Below, piece after piece: positions 1-6,908 of a DNA stretch of 64,000 bases. Origin of the DNA: Bordetella parapertussis (GTDB lineage: Bacteria; Pseudomonadota; Gammaproteobacteria; Burkholderiales; Burkholderiaceae_C); the NCBI GenBank assembly GCA_945901125.1, contig CAMDKD010000012.1:5940-69939 (forward strand), in the 5' to 3' direction. The stretch's first letter is position 1. Each line of letters opens with the position of its first letter. The translations under genes and the position numbers were made by a program. The notes under the pieces are model-generated. The model did not search any database and had not been told where the DNA came from. It worked only from the letters and a program-made list of their open reading frames with translations.

Positions 1-4
1 ACCT

Positions 5-343
5 ATGAAACTGATCACGGCCATCATCAAACCCTTCAAGCTGGACGAGGTGCGCGAAGCCTTGTCGGCGATCGGGGTACAAGGCATTACCGTCACTGAA
101 GTCAAAGGCTTCGGTCGGCAAAAAGGACACACCGAGCTGTACCGGGGTGCGGAATATGTGGTGGATTTTTTACCCAAGGTCAAGATCGAAGCAGCCGTGG
201 CTGCCGATCTGGTTGATCAGGTGATTGAAGCCATCGAAAACTCGGCTCGCACCGGCAAGATTGGTGACGGCAAGATTTTTGTGACCATCCTAGAACAGGT
301 TGTGCGCATCCGCACCGGCGAGACCGGCACTGCGGCTATTTGA
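5..343 (+). CDS. glnK: PII nitrogen-regulatory protein (GlnK/GlnB)
   Basis: PII is a small trimeric signalling protein that senses 2-oxoglutarate and ATP/ADP and controls partners such as the ammonium channel AmtB and glutamine-synthetase regulators. The 112-residue length is exactly that of the family. The T-loop (about residues 37-55) carries Tyr51, the usual uridylylation target, within ELYRGAEYVVDF, and the signature TGKIGDGKIF is near residues 83-92. The ATG lies five bases from the window edge, so its promoter and ribosome site are not visible. It is followed after 22 bases by amtB, the classic glnK-amtB operon in which PII docks on and closes the channel when nitrogen is plentiful. GlnK rather than GlnB is chosen from this linkage alone. 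Confidence 0.95.
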   Translation: MKLITAIIKPFKLDEVREALSAIGVQGITVTEVKGFGRQKGHTELYRGAEYVVDFLPKVKIEAAVAADLVDQVIEAIENSARTGKIGDGKIFVTILEQVVRIRTGETGTAAI

Positions 344-365
344 TTCACGAATAAGGACACACACC

Positions 366-1829
366 ATGAAAAAACTCCTAGCCACGCTGGCCTTGGGCCT
401 AAGTCTGGTATTCGCCTGCGGCGTTGCCATGGCTGAAGATGCGCCCGCCACACCTGCGGCAACAGCAGCAGCTGCGGCCGAAGCACCTGCGGCAGCGCCA
501 GCCGCCGCACCCGCGCCGGTTCCCAACAAAGGCGATACCGCTTGGATGACCGTCGCCACCATACTCGTGATTCTGATGACCATCCCCGGACTGGCCTTGT
601 TCTACGGCGGCCTGGTTCGCTCGAAAAACATGCTGTCTGTGCTGATGCAGGTGTTCGTCGTGTCGTCACTGATCTATGTGCTGTGGGTGTTGTATGGCTA
701 CTCTGTGGCATTTACCTCCAGCAATCCGTTCTTTGGGACCTTCGACAAAATCATGCTCAAAGGCGTGACAGTTGAATCTGTGGCCGCCACCTTCAGCAAA
801 GGCGTGGTCATTCCCGAGTTGACGTTTGTGGCTTTCCAAGCCACCTTCGCGGCCATCACTTGTGCTTTGATCGTTGGTGCATTTGCCGAACGCATGAAGT
901 TCTCTGCGGTGTTGTTGTTCTGCGCACTGTGGTTCACCTTCAGCTACTTGCCGGTTGCTCACATGGTTTGGTATTGGGACGGTCCTGACGCCATCACTGA
1001 CGCTGCTTCACTGGAAAAAGTCACTGCTGCTGCCGGCTGGTTGTGGGCCAAAGGCGCACTCGACTTCGCAGGCGGCACGGTGGTTCACATCAATGCAGCG
1101 GTCGCTGGTTTGGTCGGTGCCTACATGGTCGGCAAACGAGTTGGCTACGGCAAAGAATCCATGGCGCCTCACAGCCTGACATTGACCATGGTCGGTGCGG
1201 CCTTGTTGTGGGTGGGCTGGTTCGGTTTCAACGCCGGCTCCAACTTGGAAGCCAACGGTTTGACGGCACTTGCATTCGTCAACACACTGGTGGCGACAGC
1301 TGCTGCCACTTTGGCTTGGATCGCCGGTGAAGCGCTGAGCAAAGGCAAAGCCTCGATGCTGGGTGCAGCTTCCGGTGCAGTTGCCGGTCTGGTGGCCATC
1401 ACGCCCGCTTGCGGCTTCGTCGGCCCTGGCGGCGCGATCATCATCGGTTTGATTGCTGGCTTGCTCTGCTTGTGGGGTGTGAATGGCCTGAAACGCATGC
1501 TCGGCGCTGACGACAGCTTGGATGTGTTCGGCGTGCACGGTGTCGGCGGTATCGTCGGCGCTTTGTTGACCGGCGTGTTCGCCGCACCTTCACTGGGTGG
1601 CACCGGCGTCTATGACTATGTGGCCAATGCGGTCAACCCCGATTACTCCATCGGCGGCCAGGTCTGGATCCAAGCGCAAGCGGTCGGCACCACCATCGTC
1701 TGGTCTGCTGTGGTGTCCTTGATTGCCTACAAACTGATTGACCTCGTCATCGGTCTGCGTGTGAGCGAAGAAGAAGAGCGCGAAGGTTTGGACATCAGCA
1801 GCCACGGCGAAACGGCTTATCACAGATAA
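366..1829 (+). CDS. amtB: Ammonium transporter AmtB (first copy)
   Basis: Trimeric inner-membrane channel for ammonium/ammonia. The ATG at 366 is chosen because it begins a proper signal peptide (MKKLLATLALGL... ending near MAMAE); an in-frame start at 300 would put glnK sequence in front of it. After the signal peptide comes an Ala/Pro-rich periplasmic stretch (about residues 25-55), then the eleven-helix Amt core. Conserved motifs include AERMKF, DFAGGTVVHIN (first pore histidine) and FGVHGVGGIVGAL (second pore histidine). The C-terminal tail SEEEEREGLDISSHGE is the cytoplasmic region that contacts PII. About 488 residues, somewhat long for the family because of the Ala-rich insertion. It is the second gene of the glnK operon and ends at a strong terminator. 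Confidence 0.95.
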   Translation: MKKLLATLALGLSLVFACGVAMAEDAPATPAATAAAAAEAPAAAPAAAPAPVPNKGDTAWMTVATILVILMTIPGLALFYGGLVRSKNMLSVLMQVFVVSSLIYVLWVLYGYSVAFTSSNPFFGTFDKIMLKGVTVESVAATFSKGVVIPELTFVAFQATFAAITCALIVGAFAERMKFSAVLLFCALWFTFSYLPVAHMVWYWDGPDAITDAASLEKVTAAAGWLWAKGALDFAGGTVVHINAAVAGLVGAYMVGKRVGYGKESMAPHSLTLTMVGAALLWVGWFGFNAGSNLEANGLTALAFVNTLVATAAATLAWIAGEALSKGKASMLGAASGAVAGLVAITPACGFVGPGGAIIIGLIAGLLCLWGVNGLKRMLGADDSLDVFGVHGVGGIVGALLTGVFAAPSLGGTGVYDYVANAVNPDYSIGGQVWIQAQAVGTTIVWSAVVSLIAYKLIDLVIGLRVSEEEEREGLDISSHGETAYHR

Positions 1830-1860
1830 CTATTCCTAGATCACAACTAACGCCACTGAC

Positions 1861-1891
1861 AACCACCCGGTGCAAGCCGGGTGGTTTTTTT
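1861..1891 (+). terminator. Rho-independent terminator after amtB
   Basis: A perfect ten-base stem AACCACCCGG / CCGGGTGGTT with a five-base loop, followed by a run of seven T. It lies 31 bases after the amtB stop and closes the glnK-amtB operon. Confidence 0.9.
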
Positions 1892-2186
1892 ACGTCTGTA
1901 CGGGATGTATGTGTGCTCCCATGAAATCTAATTGTATAGTTATCATTTTTCTCTGCATTCGAGATTAATTTGTAGCTATAGTGCAAACAATTTAAGTGCT
2001 CGCGCAGTTGATACAGCAGACGGGTGCAAAACAAAACAGTCGGAGTGTTTCGTGGCCAATTTCTATCTTCATGTTTGTCAAGCACATGCGTGTGCGAGCT
2101 GGTCTGCAAGTGGTTTGCGGGCGTGTGTAGCGGGTAGGTTTGGTTTTGTTGAGTGGGTTTGTGGGAAAAATTAAGTTAGGACTCGC
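1892..2186. other. Gene-free AT-rich stretch opening the accessory patch
   Basis: I see no convincing gene here. Short open frames exist on both strands but lack a ribosome site and any recognisable protein pattern. Base composition becomes visibly richer in A+T than in the amtB operon, and this continues to about 4.6 kb. The last bases before the next gene include GTTAGGA, resembling one half of an integron recombination core, but no partner site was found. Confidence 0.5.
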
Positions 2187-2615
2187 ATGCACAATTCTTC
2201 ACTTGGTTCAATCCTGTTCTTAATCTGCCTCGCAACTACGTCTATCGCCGTTCTGGCAACGGAGAAGTCCAAGGGTTGGCAATTCATTGGTCGCTTCGAA
2301 TCCGGAGATACCCAATACATCGATATGAGTGCCTTGAAGATGGAACGCGGCTATGTGAGAGTGCGGACAATGGTTCATTACACAAAACCGATCTGGTCAG
2401 TAACCTCAAAGAAGATACTCAGCGAGACTGGAACTGATTACATCAACTGCAAAAAACGAAGGTTCCTGATGCTGGAAGCCGCCACATACGAATGCCGAAT
2501 GGCAAAGTGCCTAGCAAAGGAAGATGCGAAGTATCCATTCGATGGATCCGAATTCAAGCCGATTTCAACAACGAGCTCTCAGGTCGGGAACGTATTCCAG
2601 TTGGTTTGCCAATGA
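2187..2615 (+). CDS. Secreted surface-adhesin E-like protein
   Basis: A 142-residue protein with an N-terminal hydrophobic export segment (residues 5-25, SLGSILFLICLATTSIAVLA). The rest resembles the adhesin-E domain found in many small betaproteobacterial exported proteins: an opening W-x-F-IG-x-ESGDTQYID block, a middle VRVRTMVHYTKP strand, and paired cysteines (YINCKK, TYECRM, LVCQ) that could form disulfides outside the cytoplasm. The family name comes from one Haemophilus adhesin; for most members the function is unknown. No strong ribosome site precedes the ATG. It stands in the low-G+C patch and its product is probably periplasmic or surface-exposed. Confidence 0.65.
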   Translation: MHNSSLGSILFLICLATTSIAVLATEKSKGWQFIGRFESGDTQYIDMSALKMERGYVRVRTMVHYTKPIWSVTSKKILSETGTDYINCKKRRFLMLEAATYECRMAKCLAKEDAKYPFDGSEFKPISTTSSQVGNVFQLVCQ

Positions 2616-2669
2616 ATACAACAACCGCACCAGTGTGGACTAACCCCTCGATCAACCCTAGGAGAAATC

Positions 2670-3095
2670 ATGTTCGGTTTTGGCAAGAAGCCTGATCATT
2701 TTGTGGACTTGATGGAACATCTGGTCGACAGGACCGGGATGAAAACTCGATTTGCCTCGGCGTTTTTGTCAGCGTACAAAGATGATTTCTCAAAACGATT
2801 TGAAGAAGGCACGAAGCGCGCCGAACAGATACTTGCTGCTGCATCAATAGCTCAGCAAATCATGTTTAATCCTACGGAGGTCTACGACTTTGCAATCGTC
2901 GCGCAAGCTTATTTTGGATATCTTCAGGATTTGAGACATGGTCGGTACGTCGGCACAGAGGTTGAACTCACAATTTGGGCCCTTCTCATAAATCATTCGG
3001 ACTTGTTGAAACAAACTGATAAAGCGTTGGCAACGTATATGGAGCGGGAACATGAGAAATTGTTCCCGAATCTACTTGAAACTGTGTATTCATAA
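2670..3095 (+). CDS. Unknown small cytosolic protein
   Basis: I do not recognise this 141-residue protein. It starts MFGFGKKPDHFVDLMEHLVDR, has no signal peptide or membrane segment, and looks mostly alpha-helical. The ATG at 2670 has a good ribosome site (AGGAG, seven bases upstream), which supports translation. It lies 54 bases after the adhesin-like gene and on the same strand, so the two may be co-transcribed. Composition is A+T-richer than the core genes of the window, consistent with acquisition. Confidence 0.6.
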   Translation: MFGFGKKPDHFVDLMEHLVDRTGMKTRFASAFLSAYKDDFSKRFEEGTKRAEQILAAASIAQQIMFNPTEVYDFAIVAQAYFGYLQDLRHGRYVGTEVELTIWALLINHSDLLKQTDKALATYMEREHEKLFPNLLETVYS

Positions 3096-3273
3096 GCCTG
3101 CCTGCGCACAGACGCCTAACCCTGGCGCCAACTCTAGGCCACCAGGCCCGATCTGGTGGTTCGCGGCACATCTTCGCCAGTCCGGTCTTGACGTCCAGCT
3201 GTTATCGCCCGCATACCTCAACCGCTAATCATCACAAATTGCAGTCTGCTGACTTAAACCATACGGAATTCCA

Positions 3274-3777
3274 ATGCAGTATTTAAAGAATCTCACTATC
3301 ACAATCGCTGCACTTCCGGTCTTCGCTGCAAGTGTGCTGGCACAAGGAAACTGGATAGTTGACAGTAGAGGTGCAGCTGGCCCAATCGCTCAGGTTGCTC
3401 TTGAAAATTCAAGTACCAAGCGCAGAACATCTTTCATTGCATTTGAATACGCGAGAAAGTGTGATCCAGTTTTTTCATTTGCAGAAATCACCGGTCAGCG
3501 TCTTGGTAGTCCTATCGGGCAGTCGGTCCTAATTGGAACGAAGATTGGTGTTGTAGTAAATGGTAAGTTTCATACTTGGCATGCAGCAACAACAAAATAC
3601 GACAACGGATATGAAGCGGGCTTTGGCGTAACCAACGAATTGTTTAATAGCCTCACAGGCAAAGTTTCTTCCCTCTCCTATGTCACTCCCGACGGCGAAC
3701 GAATTGCAATGCCAACAAGCGGATTTACGCAAGCTGTTCAATCTGCATTTGAAATTTGCGCTAAACGGTTCAAATAG
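3274..3777 (+). CDS. Unknown exported protein
   Basis: A 167-residue protein with a clear signal peptide: Lys4 and Lys5... hydrophobic core LTITIAALPVFAASV, cleavage likely after VLAQ near residue 23-24. The mature part has two cysteines (Cys63-like in YARKCDPVF and one in FEICAKRF at the C terminus) that could pair in the periplasm. I know no family for it. A 178-base spacer with no gene precedes it. Its codon use and A+T content match the surrounding accessory patch rather than the core genes. Confidence 0.55.
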   Translation: MQYLKNLTITIAALPVFAASVLAQGNWIVDSRGAAGPIAQVALENSSTKRRTSFIAFEYARKCDPVFSFAEITGQRLGSPIGQSVLIGTKIGVVVNGKFHTWHAATTKYDNGYEAGFGVTNELFNSLTGKVSSLSYVTPDGERIAMPTSGFTQAVQSAFEICAKRFK

Positions 3778-3824
3778 TAATCACCAACAGCAACCGTCCA
3801 GTTAGCTCAAATGTTAGGCCTCCA

Positions 3825-4618
3825 ATGTCGTCACTTCTTTATCGCGCGCTGACCCAAGTACGCTATCAGGCACCGATAGCGCTGACAGCTAGCGGTGGAA
3901 TTACTTGGGTAGCGTTACACCACGCCTCGGTAAGTGCAGGCATTGATGCCATTGATCGAGGTTCATTCCTGAGCTACTTGGGGGTCATTACAACAATTTT
4001 GACTCTTTTGTGTTCGGTCTCCTTAACCTTTGTTCTGTTCGTCTCGCAACAGAACAAAAGTGAACGTCTCTCGACTTATGACTTGTTTAAAGCTAGGCTT
4101 TCTCAGGCGCAAACAATGGTTGCTGAGTCTTCCGGTTTCGGACGATCGTGAACTTTGCTTGGCCTTTATCTATGAGCTTGATAAGCACAAAATGTCTAAC
4201 CTGCCACAGACTGAATTGAGCGAAACGTATGAAGCTTATACGACCGCACTTTCAGAAGCACTTGACGGCAAGGACTATGATCGCCGTCACTTCTTTCAAC
4301 TGTCTGTCCACCACTTCGCCTACATCGAATATCTTCTCAGCCGAATTGGACTAATCGCAATTCGCCAAATCATTACGAAAATTTTCATCGATACGCTCGG
4401 CAAAGGGATTACGTTGATTACTGTCTCGGTCCTAACTTTAGTTGCAGCTTCATACTGGTTCTCTCCCGAAAATCGCGCATGGCTATTGGCAACCGCTACT
4501 TTTTTTAATCGGTACAGCATTCCTTCTCGGGGAGGTCTATCTGGACATCACGCGGCACTATCGCGAGGAACTGGACTTTGTGGAAAAGTCTCCTACGACC
4601 GAACCGACTCTCAATTAG
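3825..4618 (+). pseudogene. Membrane protein gene broken by two frameshifts
   Basis: Three consecutive frames join into one plausible protein of about 264 residues. Frame one (3825 to about 4130) gives MSSLLYRALTQ... with membrane segments near residues 17-33 and 50-74. The reading then moves by one base near 4119-4147 and continues DDRELCLAFIYELDKHK... through a third hydrophobic segment (ITLITVSVLTLVAASYWF). At the T7 run 4500-4506 it moves again to LIGTAFLLGEVYLDITRHYR...PTTEPTLN, with a fourth hydrophobic stretch and a stop at 4616-4618. Each shift corresponds to one extra base. It is either a decayed gene or a sequence carrying two errors, the second at a homopolymer. I do not recognise the protein family. 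Confidence 0.65.
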
Positions 4619-4671
4619 CGCAGGCAATTACCTTTTAACTGGTCTTGAGCTTCATTGTCCATACAAGTTCA

Positions 4672-4887
4672 TCAACCCGGCACACTATCCCTGCTGTCAT
4701 AGAGCGCACCAAAATCGTTTTCGTCAAAAACGTGTTCAACCACCGAGTACGGTGGGCCATTCCAGTTGCGCGGATCGCCGTCCAGCTTGATTGCGCATAT
4801 GGTGCGCGTACCAACATCGGTGCAGCGCCAGCATCCGGTTTCTGTCCAAAATTCCCGGCCTATGGTGAAGTCAGCGTGTTCGAGCAT
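4672..4887 (-). CDS. Conserved small hypothetical protein
   Basis: A 71-residue protein, MLEHADFTIGREFWTETG..., with the internal pattern GCWRCTDVGTRTICAI and a C-terminal AEHVFDE-like block (VVEHVFDENDF). I recall this pattern from small uncharacterised proteins carried by many proteobacteria, often near mobile genes, but no function is known to me. It begins six bases after the HigA stop on the same strand, so it is probably the third gene of the toxin-antitoxin operon. A long open frame on the opposite strand across this gene and higA looks like a shadow. Confidence 0.6.
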   Translation of the reverse strand: MLEHADFTIGREFWTETGCWRCTDVGTRTICAIKLDGDPRNWNGPPYSVVEHVFDENDFGALYDSRDSVPG

Positions 4888-4893
4888 GGCTAC

Positions 4894-5214
4894 CTAAGCA
4901 TGGGCAGTATCGTCAGCTTCAACCAGTTCTCGCGGCACGATGCGGCCCAATACGCCAGCCATGGCAACGCGTGCTTGTTCCGTGTCGTAGTGGGTTTGCA
5001 AATTGACCCAGCTTTGCGCATCCGTGCCAAAGAACACGCTCAGGCGCAAGGCGGTGTCCACGGTGATGCCGCGCAAACCTTTGACAATTTCATTGATGCG
5101 CCGGGGTGGCACATCAATGGCTTTGGCAAGCGCGTACTGGCTGATCCCCATGGGTTTGAGCCAGTCTTCCAGCAAGATCGTGCCGGGGTGAATCAGGGGA
5201 ACTTCGCGGGGCAT
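4894..5214 (-). CDS. higA: HigA-family antitoxin
   Basis: A 106-residue helix-turn-helix protein of the HigA/VapI-type antitoxin family. The start MPREVPLIHPGTILLEDWL is chosen because AAGGAA lies just upstream and because HPG-x-L-x-E-x-L is where the family normally begins; an in-frame start at 5247 would overlap the toxin. The DNA-binding region is ISQYALAKAIDVPPRRINEIVKGLRGIT (about residues 23-50), followed by TALRLSVFFGTDAQSWVNLQ. It should neutralise the HigB-like toxin encoded ten bases upstream and repress the operon through the palindrome at 5515-5533. Toxin-first order is usual for higBA. Confidence 0.9.
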   Translation of the reverse strand: MPREVPLIHPGTILLEDWLKPMGISQYALAKAIDVPPRRINEIVKGLRGITVDTALRLSVFFGTDAQSWVNLQTHYDTEQARVAMAGVLGRIVPRELVEADDTAHA

Positions 5215-5224
5215 ATCTGTTCCT

Positions 5225-5506
5225 TTAGTGGTAATCGACAATCTCAACTCGGTCGGCGTGACCGCCTTCTAGCCACACAAAACACACACGCCACTGACTG
5301 TTGATGCGTATGCTGTACTGGCCCCGGCGGTTGCCTTTCAAAGCTTCCAACATATTGCCTGGCGGCACGCGCAAGAAATCTAACGCAGTTGCGGCATTCA
5401 ACTGCTGCAACTTGCGTAGCGCCACAGCTTCAAAGTTAACAAACCGAGCAATGCGCTTGCCTGCGAACAAAGCCGCCGTGTCGCTGCATTGAAAACTTTG
5501 AATCAT
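5225..5506 (-). CDS. higB: HigB-family toxin (RelE/ParE superfamily)
   Basis: A 93-residue protein matching the usual HigB length when started at MIQSFQCSDTAALFAG. The pattern KLQQLNAATALDFLRVPPGNMLEALKGNRRGQYSIRINSQWRVCFVW is characteristic: PPGN-x-LE-x-L-x-G, then the basic RxGQYSIRIN-x-QWR strand expected to carry the mRNA-cleavage residues. Such toxins cut mRNA on the ribosome and are held in check by HigA. An earlier in-frame ATG at 5557 would place the operator palindrome inside the coding region, so the later start is preferred. First gene of a probable three-gene operon. Confidence 0.9.
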   Translation of the reverse strand: MIQSFQCSDTAALFAGKRIARFVNFEAVALRKLQQLNAATALDFLRVPPGNMLEALKGNRRGQYSIRINSQWRVCFVWLEGGHADRVEIVDYH

Positions 5507-5514
5507 ATACAAAT

Positions 5515-5533
5515 AATAACGACGCTCGTTATT
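5515..5533 (-). promoter_or_regulatory. Palindromic operator of higBA
   Basis: Perfect inverted repeat AATAACGA-CGC-TCGTTATT located nine bases before the higB start. Its position and symmetry fit the binding site of the HigA dimer in autoregulation. That HigA binds it is inference from the family. Confidence 0.75.
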
Positions 5534-5685
5534 AAAGTCAACCCTCGTTGTCATCAAACTATGTGCGCGGAGGATGTAGCGCCCACGCCGTGTTGGTATT
5601 TATGCCTAACATTTTTGCTCGTAATCTCGCTTAGAGTAAGACTTTCTCGGTTTGAAGTTCACCGGGCCCTTTCTTATGGACCGCC

Positions 5686-6228
5686 ATGTCAAATACGCAA
5701 TCTGACATTGAACAAGAATTGAACTCACTCTGGGTCCATGCGCAGTTTGGTGATGCTCTGTGCTACAGGCAATTGCTGTGCGAATTGGCCACTTTGTTGC
5801 GCGCGTATTTACTTCACCTCATGCCGGATCATTCGGATGAAGTCGAAGATGTGTTGCAGGCTTGTCTATTGGCTACACATATGAAACGGCATACCTACCA
5901 AGGCACAGGTTGGATCACTGACTGGCTTTACGACATCTGTATTTTCAAATGGCAACAACACCAGCAGCAGCGCGGCCGCTCGACCCGGTCTGTGTTTTCA
6001 TTCGATGATTGGGAAGACATCACTTTGCACCAACAAGCGCATGCCAAACATGCGTCCAAACTCGATCTGGGAAAATTGTCCAGGCTTTTTGAGCCTCATC
6101 AACGCACCGCATTAGAGCTGGCTAGGCTGGGTGATTCATCGGTTTTGAGCAACGAATCGGCGCAGAAAAGTCACGATCTGCACCTGCATGCTGCGCTGCT
6201 TGCTTTGTACAACCACTGGCTCAACTGA
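5686..6228 (+). CDS. ECF-like RNA polymerase sigma factor
   Basis: A 180-residue protein arranged like a group-IV sigma factor: region-2-like helices at about residues 10-85 (GDALCYRQLLCELATLLRAYLLHLM...DEVEDVLQACLLATHMKRHTYQ...WLYDICIFKW) and a region-4-like C-terminal part (KLSRLFEPHQRTALELARLGDSSVLSNESAQKSHDLHLHAALLALYNHW). The DxxQ and WLYxIC elements are typical, although region 4 is divergent. The identification is strengthened by the next gene, an NrsF/DUF1109 anti-sigma factor that overlaps it by one base (TGATG), as in the Caulobacter sigF-nrsF pair. It probably directs a small stress regulon; its target promoters are not visible here. Confidence 0.75.
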   Translation: MSNTQSDIEQELNSLWVHAQFGDALCYRQLLCELATLLRAYLLHLMPDHSDEVEDVLQACLLATHMKRHTYQGTGWITDWLYDICIFKWQQHQQQRGRSTRSVFSFDDWEDITLHQQAHAKHASKLDLGKLSRLFEPHQRTALELARLGDSSVLSNESAQKSHDLHLHAALLALYNHWLN

Positions 6229-6863
6229 TGCTGACCAAAGACTTCATCGAGATCATTTGCAATGACCGCTTGTCCGCGCGATCTGGCAGCTTGCGTTTAT
6301 CGTCTCTGATCGCTATCGGCAGTTTATTTGTGGTCAGTTTGTACATGCTCAATGCCTTGGATCTCGAGCGATTACGCGGCTTGATAAATCAACCCTATTT
6401 TCAGTATGTACTGAGTTGTCTGCTGTTGCTCTACATCAGCTGCGCCAATATTCTGTCGTCACTCAGCAATCCGGGGCGGTACAGTGCAGAGGCTTTGGTT
6501 TGGGTTCTTTTGAGTGTGTCGCTGCTGTGGGTTCCGTTTCTTCTGGATTCTGTATTGCCAAAATTCGGCATGCCTGTTCCCGCTTTATCGTTGTCTTTCG
6601 GGATGTCTAGTACTTTCATGCTCGTATTGCTGGCGCTGCCTTGGCTGGCCTTGTTGTTCAACCATTTGCGCTCCATGGCACCCACCCGTTTGGTATTGAC
6701 CGGCGCATTCGCCGGCATACTGTCTTGCGCGTTGGCCGCCATGCTTTTATTGGTCAGTGACCTCAAGTCTATGGCAAATTTTCATATTTACAGCGCCAGC
6801 TCAGCCATGGTTGTGCTCAGTCTGATTGGATCGCTGATCGGTCCACGCTTGTTGCGTTGGTGA
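6228..6863 (+). CDS. NrsF/DUF1109-type membrane anti-sigma factor
   Basis: A 211-residue integral membrane protein with six hydrophobic segments (about residues 24-43, 58-78, 86-106, 120-142, 150-175 and 190-206) and a short cytoplasmic N terminus, the layout of the NrsF (DUF1109) family. In Caulobacter such a protein holds sigma-F at the membrane until metal or oxidative stress; conserved cysteines take part there. Here cysteines occur in IICNDR, LSCLLLLYISC and SCALAA. Translation is coupled to the upstream sigma gene by a TGATG overlap. The signal sensed by this copy is unknown. Confidence 0.75.
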   Translation: MLTKDFIEIICNDRLSARSGSLRLSSLIAIGSLFVVSLYMLNALDLERLRGLINQPYFQYVLSCLLLLYISCANILSSLSNPGRYSAEALVWVLLSVSLLWVPFLLDSVLPKFGMPVPALSLSFGMSSTFMLVLLALPWLALLFNHLRSMAPTRLVLTGAFAGILSCALAAMLLLVSDLKSMANFHIYSASSAMVVLSLIGSLIGPRLLRW

Positions 6864-6908
6864 CCAGACAAAACCCTTGACGTTTCAGTCTGCTGTTTGT
6901 GCAACCCA

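Noticed and set aside
3112..3818. Possible integron cassettes with attC sites
   Set aside because: GCCTAAC and GTTAGGC occur, but no pair at attC spacing, no stem-forming inner boxes and no integrase gene were found; seven-base matches are expected by chance.
4645..5304. A 219-codon plus-strand open frame across the higBA region
   Set aside because: It is antisense to higA, the 71-residue gene and part of higB, all of which show clear family patterns.
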